Source: Molossus alvarezi
Taxonomy: Eukaryota; Chordata; Mammalia; Chiroptera; Molossidae
Reading direction: 5' to 3'
Length of the DNA stretch: 64,000 nucleotides
Assembly (NCBI GenBank): GCA_037176705.1
Contig: CM073898.1
Coordinates: 36,831,488 to 36,895,487, forward strand
Within the stretch, counting starts at the first letter, position 1. Every line of letters starts with the position of its first letter. Below, piece after piece: positions 1-12,599 of the stretch. The notes under the pieces are model-generated. The model did no database searches, was not told where the DNA came from, and worked only from the letters and a program-made list of their open reading frames with translations. The translations under genes and the position numbers were made by a program.

Positions 1-1231
1 TTTTTGCTGTTCTGATTGGGGATTTTTTGCTTCCTTATATTCCAAATCAATGGTTTGCTCCTTGGATTTACATACTCTATTATTGAAGCTGTGTAAATTA
101 TTCTTTATTTCAGTTAATGCCTCCTTTAATTCTAACTGTGTATCCATGATTTCTAACTGGTCCTTTTTTATGCTCTTGAGGCCCTCCCTAAGTTCACTGA
201 GGTTCTCACTAAGTTCATTGAGCATCCTTATAAGCAGTATTTTGAACTCAGTATCTGTTAAGTTGCTTATCTCCCTTTCGCTTAGTTCTTTTATTGGGGT
301 TTTGTTCTGTTCTTTCATTTGGGACCTGTTTCTTTGTATCCTCATTTTGGCTGCCTCTCTGTGTTTGTTTCTGTGTATTACTTAATGAAAGGTATGGGGC
401 TCGCTGAGACCCGATGTTGCTCGTTTGAAAGAATTTAGGGAAAACCTGAAGCAGGATCCAAGACCGGCCAATCCTATGGTTAAGCAAGTGGCAACAGCTT
501 GGGTGGGCTTGAAAGTTGTGTGGGGTGGGGCGGGGCCTCAGGGAGTCAGCGGGGCGGGGCCTCTGGGAGTCAGTGGGGCGGGGCTACCAGTGTGAGCCAG
601 GTTGCTGGAGTCCCAGATATGGTGGCTGTCTGCCGCCCCGGGAAGGGCTCACCAAAGGAACAAAGGCCTCTTACAGCACGTTTGTCCCCGAGGAAGCCCC
701 CTGTCCAGCCCTCGCTCCAGTGCCAAACAGCTCAGTTCTTCCCTGTATGTCTCTGGCGCCCCTCGAGCTGCCTCCCCTCCGAGCTTAGAGGGAGAGAGTC
801 CGATAAGTCCGTGCGCGGGCCCTTTAGGGAGCTGCCTGGGGCTCCAGCCGCTTCAGCCTCCCTGAGCCTCAGTTTCCGCTGGTTTTTCCAGCCAGAAGTT
901 ATGGGGATTCTCTTCCTGGCACTGGAACCCTGAGCGGGGCACCTGGTGTGGGACAGGGACCCCTCAGTCCTCAGGGAGGACCTTCCCAGCCGCTGGAGCC
1001 TCCTGATTTTTATCCGCCACACGTGGGTGTGGGACCAGACCGTCGTGCCGCCGCCCCTCCTACCAGTCTGGATGTGGCTGCTGCTTTAATTCCGTAGTTG
1101 TAGGACTTCCATTCAGGTTGATTTCAGGCGGTTTTGAATGACGGTTGTTCTGTAGTTTAGTTGTAATTTTGATGTGGTTGTGGGAGGACGCGATACCGCG
1201 TTTACCTACGCTGCCATCTTGACCGGAAGTC
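1..1231 (-). mobile_element. 5' part of a young L1/HAL1-type retrotransposon, cut by the window edge
   Basis: This is a minus-strand element whose 5' end lies at about 1231, where the reverse strand begins with the typical L1 start 'ttccggtcaagatggc'. It aligns along its length with the 5' half of the element at 17689-19944. From right to left it holds a GC-rich 5'UTR (about 490-1231) and the start of ORF1 (about 1-450). The ORF1 part carries a stop near 248 and is not intact. The 3' half lies outside the window, so it cannot be decided whether this copy had ORF2. It sits beside an older antisense L1 relic, into which it probably inserted. Confidence 0.85.
527..590 (-). promoter_or_regulatory. 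Tandem GC-box repeat in the L1/HAL1 5'UTR
   Basis: A 24-bp unit beginning ggggcggggcct is repeated about 2.6 times (527-550, 551-574, 575-590). Each unit carries a GGGCGGGGC Sp1/KLF-type box. The other copy of this 5'UTR, at 19144-19183, has only about 1.6 units. In L1-type elements the 5'UTR acts as an internal Pol II promoter, so the repeat is probably part of that promoter. Promoter activity is inferred. Confidence 0.55.
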
Positions 1232-2030
1232 TTGAATTTATTCTTATGTGTGGTGTAAAAAGGTGGTCTCATTTCATTTTTTACACATATCTGTCCAATT
1301 TCCCAAACACCATTTATTGAATAGATTATCTTTACCCCATTGTATGTTCTTGTCTCCTTTGTCAAATATTAATTGACCATATAAACGTCAGTTTATTTCT
1401 GGGCTCTCTGTTCTCTTCCATTGATCTATATGTATGTTTTAATGCTAGTACCATGCTGTTTTGATTACTATGGCTTTGTAGTATAGTTTATTATCAGGTA
1501 ACATGATTCCTCCAACTTTGTTCTTTCTCAGGATTGCTGTGGCAATTTAGGGTCATCTGTGGTTTCACATAAATTTTTGGAATATTTGTTCTAGTTCTGT
1601 GGAATAAACTATTGGTATCTTGATAGAAACTGCATTAAATCTATAGATTGCTTTGGGTAGTATAGACATGTACATGATATTAATTCTTCCTATCCATGAA
1701 CACTGTATATGCTACCACTTATTTGTATCTTCTTTAATTTCTTCAGTGTCTTATAATTTATAATTTTCTGAGTACAGATCTTTTGCATCCTTAGTTAAAT
1801 GTATTCATCAGTATATTACATTTTTTTGATGCAACTATAAATGGGATTGTTTTCTTAGTTTTCCTTTCTGATAGTTCATTAATGATGCATAAAAATGCAA
1901 CTGATTTTTGGGTATTTACTTTGTATTCTGATACTTACCTAAATTTATTTATCAGTTCTATTTGTTTTGTTTTTGGTGGGATCTTTAGGGTTCTTTGTTT
2001 ACAATATCATTATGTCACCTGCTGAGAAAG
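1232..2030 (-). mobile_element. Old antisense L1 fragment (ORF2 RT region)
   Basis: On the reverse strand the sequence reads as degraded L1 ORF2 downstream of the reverse transcriptase core. Recognisable features are the region around 1450-1700 (tttgtagtatag, ccaactttgttctt, ttgcattaaatctatagatt). It has many substitutions and small indels and no usable reading frame. Its continuation to the left is interrupted by the element at 1-1231. Confidence 0.8.
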
Positions 2031-2840
2031 ACGAGAAGTATGGGAAATAAAATTAAGGTAAAATATTATGTCATTACCAGAGCTAATATTTTGGTGAATG
2101 TTTTATATAGTTATAATATTCCTAAAAGATGAATAAATATACACTATTTTGTGACTTCTTCCTCCATTTAAGGCTATATCATACACCTCTTTCATCATAA
2201 ATATAGACAGACCACATCATCATTATGAAATATTGTATACATGTACTGTAACATATTTAACCAAACCTCTATTTGAGGGGGAGGGTATTTAGGTTATTTC
2301 TAAGGGGTCACAACTATAAAAAAAACACTGCATTAAATATTGTTATACATATATATCATTATCTCAATAGGATATATATCAAGTGGGGCTGCCAGGTAAG
2401 AAAACATGACTATATTAAATTTTGACATGTTTTTCAAGCTGCTTTGCAGAAACATAGTACCAATTTACATTTTCAGCCACAATGTGAAATATATGGTTTC
2501 ACCTTGGTAAATTTTCTTGGCTTTTTCTGTAGCTCAGATATTTTTTATAGGTAAAAATAACAATAACTTAACCAATATCATAATGTACTATGAAAATTAC
2601 ACGAATCATCATGAGAACATAATCAGCGCAGTCCAAAAAATCAGCACATGATAAATATTAGTTGAATTCGAGTAAAAGTGAGTTCTCATGATTCTCTTTG
2701 TTCACAACATTATTTTTTGGTGTATGTACTTAATATTGTTCTAGGATTTATCTCATCTGACTGCGTTCTATAAAACACGTTTGGGAAAATACAGGATCTG
2801 TTCAAATGACTGTTCTGCTCTTTAATGATCTGCTCTCTCT
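2030..2840. other. AT-rich stretch, probable very old L1 relic at 2240-2520
   Basis: No gene is seen. About 2240-2520 loosely resembles the antisense 3' region of ancient L1M elements (a 'Ttttaggttatttctaa' type segment followed by 'accaatttacattttcagc'). The match is too decayed to assign a subfamily. The rest is unremarkable AT-rich DNA. Confidence 0.35.
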
Positions 2841-2844
2841 TTGA

Positions 2845-2965
2845 GTTCCTCACTTGCAAAAACGGAATCTTAATGCTTACTTCCAAGAGTAGTTGTAAAA
2901 ATTAAATGATGATATGCATTTAATCCACTGAGCATGGTGCACAGTCAGTGCTCAATCATCACGAC
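2845..2965 (+). repeat. MIR SINE fragment
   Basis: The run from 'cacttgcaaaaacggaatc' to 'gtgctcaatcatc' matches the core and 3' half of the mammalian-wide MIR SINE (a 'ttgtaaaaattaaatgatgatatgc' type segment, then 'gagcatggtgcacagtcagtgctcaa'). It is ancient and truncated. Confidence 0.7.
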
Positions 2966-3483
2966 AGTGTGGTGGTGAGTGGTCAGAGTGCCCACCCCTC
3001 TGCCTGACACAGAGCTGAAGCCATTCAATATCAGTTTACTTCCCCTCTGCTTTTTCTCAGTGGTTCATGATCAAAACTGTACTACTGACCTGGGCAGCCA
3101 TTGCACAAAGGAAGGACCCTCCAGGAAGTTTGAACGTCAAGTTGAGAATTAATCAGCTAAACAAATTCCCATCTACAAAACAAACAAACAAAAACTCCAA
3201 ACCAAAAAACAAAAACCCTAAAAAATATGTTTTTACTGAGGACAATCCATTCCCTAATAATACAAATAATGAACATATGAAAAATAATGAAATATAAAGA
3301 GACTATGAGAGAATGGCCAAGGTTACCAGAAAACCCCATTAAGGAAATAAAGCAGTTTTTTAAATAGCTACTGTTCTCACCAAGCAGGGGGGTAGAATGA
3401 AAGAAAGGAAAAGAAATCTTAAAAGCCTACACTTCCATTGCTCTCCAAGGGAAATCTAAGATTCATAATTATATAATTATAAT

Positions 3484-3742
3484 CTTTTTTTATCCTCACC
3501 CGAGGACATTTTTTGATATTTTGTTCAGATAGAGTGGGAGGGGTGGAGGGTGAGAGAGGAGACTGAGAGAGAGAGAGAGATATCAACATGAAAGGGACAC
3601 ATCGAGTGATTGCCATCCACATGACCCAACCAGGGCCAGGGACAAACTGCAACCAAGGTACGTGCCCTTAGCGGGAACCGAACCTGGGTCTCTCTGGACT
3701 GCAGGCTGATGCTCTAACTGCTGAGCCAAACCAGCCAGGGCT
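3484..3742 (-). mobile_element. VES SINE
   Basis: This is a bat tRNA-derived SINE on the minus strand. The tRNA-like head with A-box (TGGCTCAGCAGTTAGAG-type) and B-box (GGTTCGGTTCC-type) lies at the right end (about 3655-3742). A pyrimidine-rich body and the terminal hairpin TCCTC-GGGT-GAGGA precede the A-tail at the left end. It is flanked by the duplication aattataat at 3475-3483 and 3743-3751. Confidence 0.93.
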
Positions 3743-3754
3743 AATTATAATTTT

Positions 3755-6485
3755 TTAAAAGACACAATTTATTCTAAGTTATAATATTCAAACCTATTAA
3801 TTTCAAAGTAATGTATTTCTATAGTGTTGTGTCTCTTATTCATAATGACTACATATTTACCAACTATTATACTTCAAAACCATGGTCATTGGTATTTAAA
3901 GAGCTATGACCGTATCATCAAATAAAGCACATTATTTGCTCAATTACCTGGTAAGCTTGAGTGCACAATGACATTCAATCTAAGTAATTAAAGCATAAGA
4001 GCAGTTCTAGTACTCAAATGTCTTTAAAGTTTGGATTTACTATCTTCATGAAAAATAAAGTCCCAATTTAGTTATGGAAGTGTTGCCCTTGAAAAGATCA
4101 GGGGTCAATCCCTGAAGAATCACGTGCTCATCTAGTTCAATAAATTGCTTCACCCTTTTGCTTCATTGTTCTGAAGCACAATGGGACAGGTTCTTAGGAC
4201 AAAAGGCACTGACGAAAACTATGTTTACAGCTTTAATAGAAGAGTAGAGACAGACGACTGAGTGGGCCGCAGCGGCATTAAGGGCATTAACCAAACTCCT
4301 TTGTGGATTGTGCTCCTGGTTTCAAGAATTGTTCTTCCAAGAGAAAGAGATGCGGTTCTTTAAAAATAAACTTCCAGGCTTGCCTTAGAATAGGTGGTCT
4401 CACCGGCTCTCCTGACATTTTGGCATATGGATTTGTTCATGCAGCAAGGATATGATTGCCAGTTGTGTGAAAAATGCATTCTGAATAATTGCTGGGTGTG
4501 ACAAACAGCTTCAGCATTTTAAGACTGATACAGTAGAAGCGTTTAATTCTTTCATCGGAGAGATCAATACACTAGATGCTACCATGTGATTGTCATCTTT
4601 GATGAAATGGATAGTGGCTAAATAATAACGTTTTTATTTTGTGAATTTGACTTCCATATTAAAGCTTCTTCCCTAGTGTTGCAGAAACATTTTGAAGCCT
4701 GTTGTGAACTTAATGATTAAGCAAGAGCTCAAGTGATTGTTAATATTTAATAGATAAAGGAGGGAGTTTAGATATAGAGAAGTTACACAACCAAAAGCCA
4801 CAATATATTCAGAATTTTTCCTAATGTGAGTTTAGAAATATTCAGCCCAAACGTCTTTCACCTGAAATCATTAGACTTATTTATAGCATACACATAATTA
4901 GGAATTCAGATTAGGTTTAAGAACTTCATTTCTAATACCATCCCCCACTTCTAATAATGTCCCTTTATCCATACTAACTATAGACAGAAAGCAGGATAAG
5001 GAAATGAGCTGAAATGAAAGGTCCGGTCAGATTTAAATGCTATTGATCGTGCAAGCAGCGCCAGTGTAGTTGAGGCTGGTGATTTCCCTAGGAGGAAGGC
5101 TCGTCCCAGGATCCGGCTCAAGGCAGGCAGAGGTCAAGGATGGAGTCAAAGACCTTTACACAGCTGAGTCAGTGGGGGTAGCCCAGCATAGCATAGGAGA
5201 TGATAAAAAAGTGTATCCTCAAAGACAAAACCCATTTCGGTCAAGTGGAAAAGTTCTCTTACATATTTGTGTGTGAAATAGAAAAATATAATCTTTACCC
5301 ATTTAGGGTTTTCTGAAAAAACCTAAAGAAGTTTGTATTTCTCATCTCTTGGGGCTTTGTGACTTATTTTTGTTCATAGGAGTTCCAGCATGCTATTTGG
5401 TGAAAGGATCCATCTTCCTCTTCACCCTAAGGTTGATGTTCTTAAGAGATTTTATCCTCAGGCCACGGTTAGGAATTTAGTTCCTGGCCAGACCTCTAAT
5501 ATTTTCTACCTAAACAGGCTTGTAGAACACCACAAAATAGCAGAACTTTCTATAGTATAATAAGAGGCTAAATATCATAAGGTGATTGTTAAGAAATTTT
5601 ATTCCAGTAATAGTAACTAACCAATTCCCTTCCCTCAAGATACTGCCTCTTTTGAGCTACTGGAATTAGAAACAATTAGCTCAAACGCTTTCTACTAAAA
5701 TTAAAGAAAACCACCATTACATTCAGCTCAAATTGGTGCTATAACATAGGAAATAATATTTAAATAGCAGAGGTTATGTAGTGATTTATAATTGTGTCCT
5801 GAGACTGCAAGGGGAAAACTGACATTCTCACCCTACCATTCCAGCCAATAGTTAAAGGTCTAGCTTCTGAGCCATGGGATAGAGTCAAGAAAGAGGTTGC
5901 TTTCATGGAGTAACGTCCAGATCTGAAGACCTGACCCTAGCAACTTTCATAATTTATTTGTTTGGGTCAGTGTCTTAATTTTTACAGATAGGAAGGATTT
6001 TCCTACCTTCAACTCACTGGGCAAAATGTTTACTGTTCACTTCAAACACAGGATTACTGCTTTGTCTGCTGTTACAAAGTAATGGAGTTGTGAATTTCAG
6101 CTACTCGGGCAGGAGGAAAGGTCTGGGATTGGCTGCTACCACTATTTGCAACATCAGCTGTTATCAGCAACCAACAAGTATGGGCAGGCAGTTAGAGTGA
6201 TCAAAAATTGAATGATCTAGAATGAGCAAAGAATCCCTTTTGCTGAGACATTTGCTGAGAACCAGAGTCATTTATCTTCCAGTATACTGTATGTCTCCCT
6301 AGTCACCTAGAATGAGCAGGTGAAAAACCCTGTTTCTGTGACTTTATGTGTCAGTGAATTGTTTGAAAGAGATCATGCTTAAGCAGTGTTTGCCAAAGGT
6401 GAATAATTATTAGAATTCAAGTTGCTCAAGAAACAATCATAGATAAAATTGTACCTGGATGGCTATAACAATACATAGAAACTGT
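3755..6485. other. Single-copy region, no gene seen; possible conserved element at 4060-4640
   Basis: No coding exon, tRNA-like gene or recognisable transposon is evident. About 4060-4640 is repeat-free, keeps several CpGs and has dense homeodomain- and SOX-like words, including an inverted CATTGT/ACAATG pair at 4164-4183. That would fit a conserved non-coding element, but conservation cannot be judged from one sequence. Confidence 0.4.
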
Positions 6486-6489
6486 TGCA

Positions 6490-7530
6490 TCAAACAGCCT
6501 CTTTAAAAAATGGGCAAAGGACTTAAATAGACATTTTTGCAAAAAAGACATGCAAGTGGCTAATGAGTATATGAAAGGGTTTTCAACATTACTAATTATC
6601 TAGGAAATATAAATCAAAATCACAATAAGCTATCACCTCATACCTGTTAAGATAGCTATTACCAAAAAAATTAAAAGATACCTATTGCTAAGGTTTTGGA
6701 GAAAAAGGAACCCATGTGCACTATTGGTGACAGTCATGAATAACAGTATGGAGTTTCCTCAAAATACTGAGACTATAACTTCCCCAGCAATCCCTCCCTA
6801 TATACTCAAAGAAAATGAAGTCAGTGCCTTGAAGAAGTATTTATGCTTCCATGTTTATTGAAGTAATATTCACAGTAGCCAAGAAATGAAAATGACCAAA
6901 GTGTCTATTGACAGATGAATGGAGAAAGAAAAAAATTGTGACATATATATATATGTTCATATGAAAAATAACACATTGATAAGTAATAATACAAGAATAA
7001 ACTGTGTTTTGCATACTCACAAATATAACCCTACTGTTGCCTCACCCTATAATTTAGCCTTAAAAAAGGAGATCCTGCTATCTTCAACAATATGGATGAA
7101 CCTGGAAGACATTATGTTGAGTAAAATAAGCCACACACAGGGAAAAAAAAAAGAAACTGCATGATCTCACTTAAATGTGGAATGTAAATAAGTTGAATAC
7201 ACAGAAACATAGAAGCAGAAAGTAGAAAGATGGTTACAGGGGGAGGAGAGGGGATGAGGAGATTGGTCAAAGGGTTCAAAGTTGAGGTTAATTACGTAAG
7301 ATGAAAAAGTCTATTAGTTAATAGCATGACTATTAGTTGATAATACTATCACGAACGCTGGAAATACGCTAGGAGAGTTGATTTCAGGTGCGGGCATCAC
7401 ACATGCACACACAAAAGGTAACTGTGAGAAGATATGATGACTAGTTTGCAATCATTTTGCTATGTATATGCATATCAAAGTATCATGTCGTGTGGCTTAA
7501 ATATATATAATTTTTATTTAAAAATTTTAA
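6490..7530 (+). mobile_element. Ancient L1 3' fragment (L1M-like)
   Basis: The forward strand shows the decayed end of L1 ORF2 ('aaaaatgggcaaaggacttaaatagaca', 'gaagacattatgttgagtaaaataagcc', 'atgatctcacttaaatgtgg') followed by a 3'UTR-like segment to about 7530. Many substitutions and indels leave no open frame longer than about 80 codons. By divergence it is much older than the L1s at 26712 and 34801. Confidence 0.85.
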
Positions 7531-7539
7531 AAGAGAGTT

Positions 7540-8500
7540 ATATCTCACTAGAAGCAATCACTTTGCTTCTGGTTCTCTTCTTCCCCATTTCACTGCCTGT
7601 AAATCATAGTGCCCCACCTGAACAACATATGCTTCCTTGGACATAAAATATCTTGTGAAAGGAAAATATTTGCCTAGTTATCAGCCTAGGCAACTACCGT
7701 TGTAATATCAAGTTCCTTTGTTGCACACAATCCTTACCTAGCTTTGTTATAATTTATCATCAACCAGTCTCCTGGCTCATATTTTTAACTCTTTATCCCT
7801 CAATTTCCTTGACTGGGATTTAGATCCCTACTCACCAACGCTGTCCCTTGAGAATGTGTCTGAATTTTTCAATCTAATCTATGTAATTTTGCTTCTCTAC
7901 TTACAAATAAATTGAAGATTCACGCTACTTACTAGATGTAGGAAAGAAAAAAAGGAAGCTTAGCAAATAGCACCTTCTCATGATCTAGTTTCACTAGGTT
8001 TCTAGGCACTTACTGCAGAACCCAAAATGAGAATGGAGATTTTAAATATACATAGACCTGGCCGGGAGAACTTGAGCTTAGATATGTTTCCACTGAATCT
8101 CAGAATTTGAAGAAAATAAGAGACCAGCAAATTCTTAGCCTATAGCTTCTATACATTCATAATACGACACATATATAGCCCATCAATCAGATTATATGAG
8201 CAAATGAGTTATCTGATCTTCTATTGTGACCACTTTCTCAAAGACAATTGAATTTGAGAGTTTTGAAGGAGGTCTTGCTGAAAAGAACTCAAGTACTTTG
8301 AGCTTAAAAAGAAAGAAAATATCACTGGGTTTATGTCAAAACGAAACAAAAAAAAAAATTGAGGAGTAATTAGAACAATGTATTTTTTTCCTCCTTTTTT
8401 TTCTAAACAAAATAATGAGACTCTTCCATATGGCCACTCCTCCACTGAACATCCACACTGCATACCCAGCCTTTCCCAGGGCAGCAGAACCTCATACCCC
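7540..8500. other. Single-copy region, nothing recognised
   Basis: AT-rich, with short homopolymer runs. Small open frames exist on both strands but lack coding features or recognisable domains. Confidence 0.5.
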
Positions 8501-8507
8501 TGTAAAT

Positions 8508-8796
8508 CAGCGATCTGCATCCAGCACTGGTACGCCACAAGAACTTTTAAAACATGCTATACCTGACTGTTTTGTCAGGGGCACTGACTTCTCTTCCCTT
8601 AGATTGTCAAATAAAAAGATGACAATAGCCAACACAACAATGGCCATCCGGTTTGAATGCATCAAAATTATACCTATTTTCTTTCTTTTTTTTTTTCTTT
8701 TGGCAGATTGGCAAAAACTGTAATATATTTTTTCATGTTCCACAGAATTTTAGTAGTTTATGTGTGCCATGGGATGAAAAAGATTGAAAATTGCTA
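8508..8796 (+). mobile_element. Non-autonomous hAT-like element, shorter copy
   Basis: This 289-bp element is homologous to the one at 52339-52807. Both share a left part running from 'tggtacgccacaagaac' through 'tgactgttttgtcaggggcactgac' and a right part with 'cacagaattttagtag' and 'tgtgccatgggatgaaaaa'. The ends form imperfect inverted repeats (…gatctgcatcc / gattgaaaattgcta, consensus near TAGCRATTTTCAAC). About 180 bp of the interior present in the other copy is missing, with a T-rich run in its place. The flanking 8-mers match poorly, so the boundaries are approximate. Confidence 0.75.
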
Positions 8797-8799
8797 CTA

Positions 8800-11360
8800 T
8801 TGACGATTGACTGTATCCTCAGAAAACACAGAGCTCTGACGCCAGTGAGAAGATCTCTCTGGGCTTGTCAATGTGGAGGCTGATCTGGTGGAGACTGCAT
8901 TGAAATGGGGTCTGAATCGTAGTCCCACAGCCCAGAACCCTCAGATGGAGCCAGCCGGACTGTCAATGTTTTCTGTTATCATTACCAGCAATCTTCATCC
9001 AAGTTCCAATTTGCTCCCTCAACATGGTTTTTTGACTTTTTTTTTAAATTAAGCTTCTGCTTCCTTGTATATGGCATATTTGGGGGTTTTCTTTACACAG
9101 TCCTTTTATTTTTTCTTGATTGCACATGATGTGAAAACAGAATAAATACAAATAGTAAGTTATCATGTAACCCCATTTAACAAAATCATAGAAGGCAACA
9201 AAGGATATCAATTGGCACAGAGGTGATTTTATAAATTTCTCTCAAAGATGAAATTCTGGGAATTATATCTAGATTAAAATCCCAAAGTATTAAGTCTGTA
9301 CCCTGGCTGAAACCTGGTTTTCCTTTAAACCCCTGTGGCTTGGGGAAATTGCAGAGGAATATCCTTCTACTTCTGAAATCAGATTTTCTTCTGTAAACAC
9401 CTTGCTGCTAACCTCATAGTTCTGCTAAGATCATCCTCCCAGTCATTCAGGATTGAAACTACAGACTCAAATTTGCCTGCTCTTTTCTTGCCCCTCAGTA
9501 AGTTTTCAAGTCTAATCCATTTTACCTATACAAAATAGCTTTCTGCTGTCTCTTCTTCTCTGCTTCTACTACCTTATTTCAGATCCCCCAAATCTTCAGA
9601 ATAATGTTTAAAATCTAACTGCCCCTAATGTTTTCTGATCTCTCTTCCAGTCCTGCCTTCCAACCTGTGTTATTCCTTTCATTTGGGCTTTTGCTCTTTC
9701 TTCTGCCCAGAATATCCACCTGCATCTTTTCCATTTGTCCAATTCTCCTCTATCCCTCGGATGGCAGTAGAAATGCCTCTATGCTGGAAAGCCCATTTCC
9801 ACCAGGGAGAATGAGATGACAGTCATCACGCCCTCCTCTGAATTCCTGTGCACTTAGTCATATTCTCTCTTTCTCTCTCTCATTATTCATCTATTATCTA
9901 TTTCTTTTCTACTAGATTATAACATCCTTGAAGGTAGAAAAAAATTAATTTGATGTAAGTTTTCCATAATCTTCTAGAATGTAAATAAATATTCAATACA
10001 TTTAGGTAAAAAAATATATAACATCTTAATGCTAACACTTTAATAGATAAATTGGTCCTTTATGCTGTCTAAATAATAAATGGATCCACATGGGCAGAGG
10101 ATAAGTCAGCACAGCCAGGTGGTATGATTTTACACTATTTTGTATTATTGCCATCTACCTGGTCAGCTTTGTCATAAAGGCCTCTGGCTCTACACTGAAT
10201 GAATCAAAAAGATGTAAAATCCCTCCATTGAAAGGGGACATTTAATAGGGTCTGGACTGGCATAAAACTCAAATAGGGTCAAGTGGCAAGGAAGGAGGCT
10301 TATTTTTTGTTTCACAGGTCTAGTTAAACATGACAGCCTCATTAATGCATTAAATTAGCCTGAAACTGTTTTTTCAAGTGGAATGTTATTCACTGTAAGA
10401 CCTTCAAAGTCAGCATTCAAATAGACTGTTCACACACCTGGTTCACACCTGATGCAACTTCCTTAGGCCCTCAGAAATGACTGGGCAACCCAGCAGTGAA
10501 TTAATAACTAAAAGTTTCTTGTAACAGATTTTTGCATTTATTTACAAGTTCAATGAAAACTGAAAAATCAATTACAGAAAGTAATTTAAACCAAAATTAG
10601 GAGAAAGGAAAGAATATAAAATGGTGCACTTTTGATTAACTATTACATAAAAGCAAGAGGAATAAAAAAAAAAGAAAACAAAGAAAAACTCTGCTCCCTT
10701 GGCAAGAGCTGTTCCCTGGTGGCCCTCATTCTCAATCAGAAAATCGCCAATGGCTATCTGAAGAAGAAAAACAGGAAAAGGAGCTTTATTTCACAAGAAA
10801 AAAAATATTTGTCAAGGGCAGTTTATTAAAGAATGCCATTTCCAGATTACTCCCTTGTACAGAGTAATAAAAATGATTTTAAAAATAAAATCTAGTCCTT
10901 GCAGACAAGCATGAGACTCTTCCGTGAAGGCAGACTGTGGAGAGCCAGGGTTCACTTTCAGTCAAGGATATAAACTAGAGGAAAAGAAAGGCCACAGAGG
11001 AATAACGAGCATCAAAGCCCAGTGATATTCATCGGCAAACACTGCAGGTTTAACTGGCAATACATGTACTATATTAACGCACCGATGATGATTTCGAGTC
11101 TTGCATTTATTCACACACTGTGTGTTGGCATCCTGCAACATAACTTTCAGTTTAGAGAAAATAATAAACTTTTAAAAAAAGATTTTTATTTTCTTAAAAG
11201 TCATACAGCACCAAAGAGATGTGGGGTTGGGGGTGGGGGAGAGAGAACATTGTGCAGTCTAGCAGGACCATACTTTCTTTCAAAAGCATAATTGTTTGCT
11301 TGCAAAACAGCAAAGCAAAAAAGTATAAAATAATAAGTTACCATCTGCTGGAAGGACTGA
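8800..11360. other. Single-copy region with possible conserved element at 10080-10510
   Basis: No gene is recognised. The part at 10080-10510 is free of identifiable repeats and carries clustered E-box and homeodomain-like words (ccaggtggt, ctacctgg, cattaatgcattaaattag), as is common in developmental enhancers. That reading is an inference from composition alone. Confidence 0.35.
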
Positions 11361-11364
11361 GGCA

Positions 11365-11740
11365 ACTAAACTTAATCCAGTTGGATGGACAAAATTGTGT
11401 CCCCGCCAAAACTCATAAGTTCAAGCTTTAACGGTCACCGTATTTGTGACCGTATTTGGGATAGGAGGATCTGTGAAGAAGTGATAAAGTTAAATGAGGT
11501 CTTAAACCTGGGGCGTTAATCCAACAGGATTGGTAGCCCTGTCAGAAGAAGAAGATCTCTCTTTCTCTCTCCTCCTCCCTCCCTCCCTCTCCCACTGTGT
11601 GAAAGGAGAAGGCGGCAGTCTGCACACCAGGAGCAGAGTGCTCACAGATTGGCTGACACCGTGATCTCGGCCTTCCCAACTTCTGGCACGTTGTTACAGC
11701 AGCCTGCACTGACCAAATATCCGGAGAACTTGTCGACTTG
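11365..11740 (+). repeat. Ancient LTR relic (ERVL-MaLR-like, solo)
   Basis: The segment contains words typical of a common mammalian LTR group: 'acaaaattgtgtccccgcc', 'gaccgtatttgggataggag', 'gttaaatgaggtc', 'gcgttaatccaac', 'agaaggcggcagtctgcacaccaggagc', and 'cttcccaacttctg' near the end. An antisense relative lies at 37505-37975. No internal viral genes are present. The exact subfamily is not certain. Confidence 0.55.
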
Positions 11741-11812
11741 AATCTAGCCTTAAGAAGAGAGAAACTACAGGTCTTCCTATCCACTTAATAAATAAATATT
11801 TATCAAGCCTCT

Positions 11813-11826
11813 ATCATCTCTCTATC

Positions 11827-11877
<51 letters not shown>

Positions 11878-12003
11878 ATCTCTATTATCTATCATCTATC
11901 TATCTGTCTATCTATCATCTATCTATCTATCTCTATTATCTATCTATCTATCTATCTATCGATTTATCTATCTATCATCTATCTATCTGTCTGTCTATCT
12001 ATC
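11813..12003 (+). repeat. (TATC)n microsatellite
   Basis: About 190 bp of TATC/ATCT tetranucleotide repeats, with interruptions such as cattatc, gtct and gattta. The longest pure block is at 11823-11874. It is likely to be length-polymorphic. Confidence 0.95.
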
Positions 12004-12009
12004 TTTAGT

Positions 12010-12380
12010 TATTTTGCAAGGTGCTAGGATTTCAATGATAAACCAAAGAGCCAGTACCCTATTTTTAAAAGTTCAGAGCCAAGTTGGGGAAAAAAAGATA
12101 TTATTTAAATAACAAAAAAAATATGTAATTACAAACGATGATAAATGCTTTGAAGAAAAACTAAAAAGACCTGTGGTGCAGAAAGGCAGTGGGGCCTAGT
12201 CCAGTCTGAGGAAGTGACACTTGAACGGAGAGAAGCAATCGGTGTGAGTCGCTGTGGCTAAGGGAAGGGACTGGCCGGGGGGAGACTGCTGCACTGGGGA
12301 GGTGGCCCATGCAAAGGCCCACAGTGGGAGTGACTCCTTTCAGGCAATTCTTGTCCTCACTCACTGTTACGGGTTCTATA
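12010..12380. repeat. Possible ancient interspersed repeat
   Basis: The order 'ggtgctaggatttcaatgataaacc', 'aattacaaacgatgataaatgc', 'gaggaagtgacacttgaacgg', 'catgcaaaggccc' resembles a widespread old mammalian repeat. A related stretch in the same orientation is at 35860-36200. Family assignment (L2-lineage or other) is not secure. Confidence 0.4.
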
Positions 12381-12599
12381 ACTGAGTATTATGAATCACA
12401 GTATGTGAAATAAAAGCTTCTGAGTAAGTAAAAGTATGTACTGTGTTAGGAAAAACAAAGTGCTCTTTCTGAATAGAGAAGGAAATAAAAAATGGTCTTA
12501 AAATTCATCAGAGAGATCTCAGGGAATCAAGGATGGTGTGACCTTATGAGGGAGTCGGTAGCATCTGGAAATGATGCCAGGTGGAGACAAAAAACTAAA

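Noticed and set aside
499..933. 144-codon GC-rich open frame
   Set aside because: It lies antisense in the L1/HAL1 5'UTR. GC-rich DNA lacks stops by chance, and the homologous region at 19125-19750 does not keep the frame.
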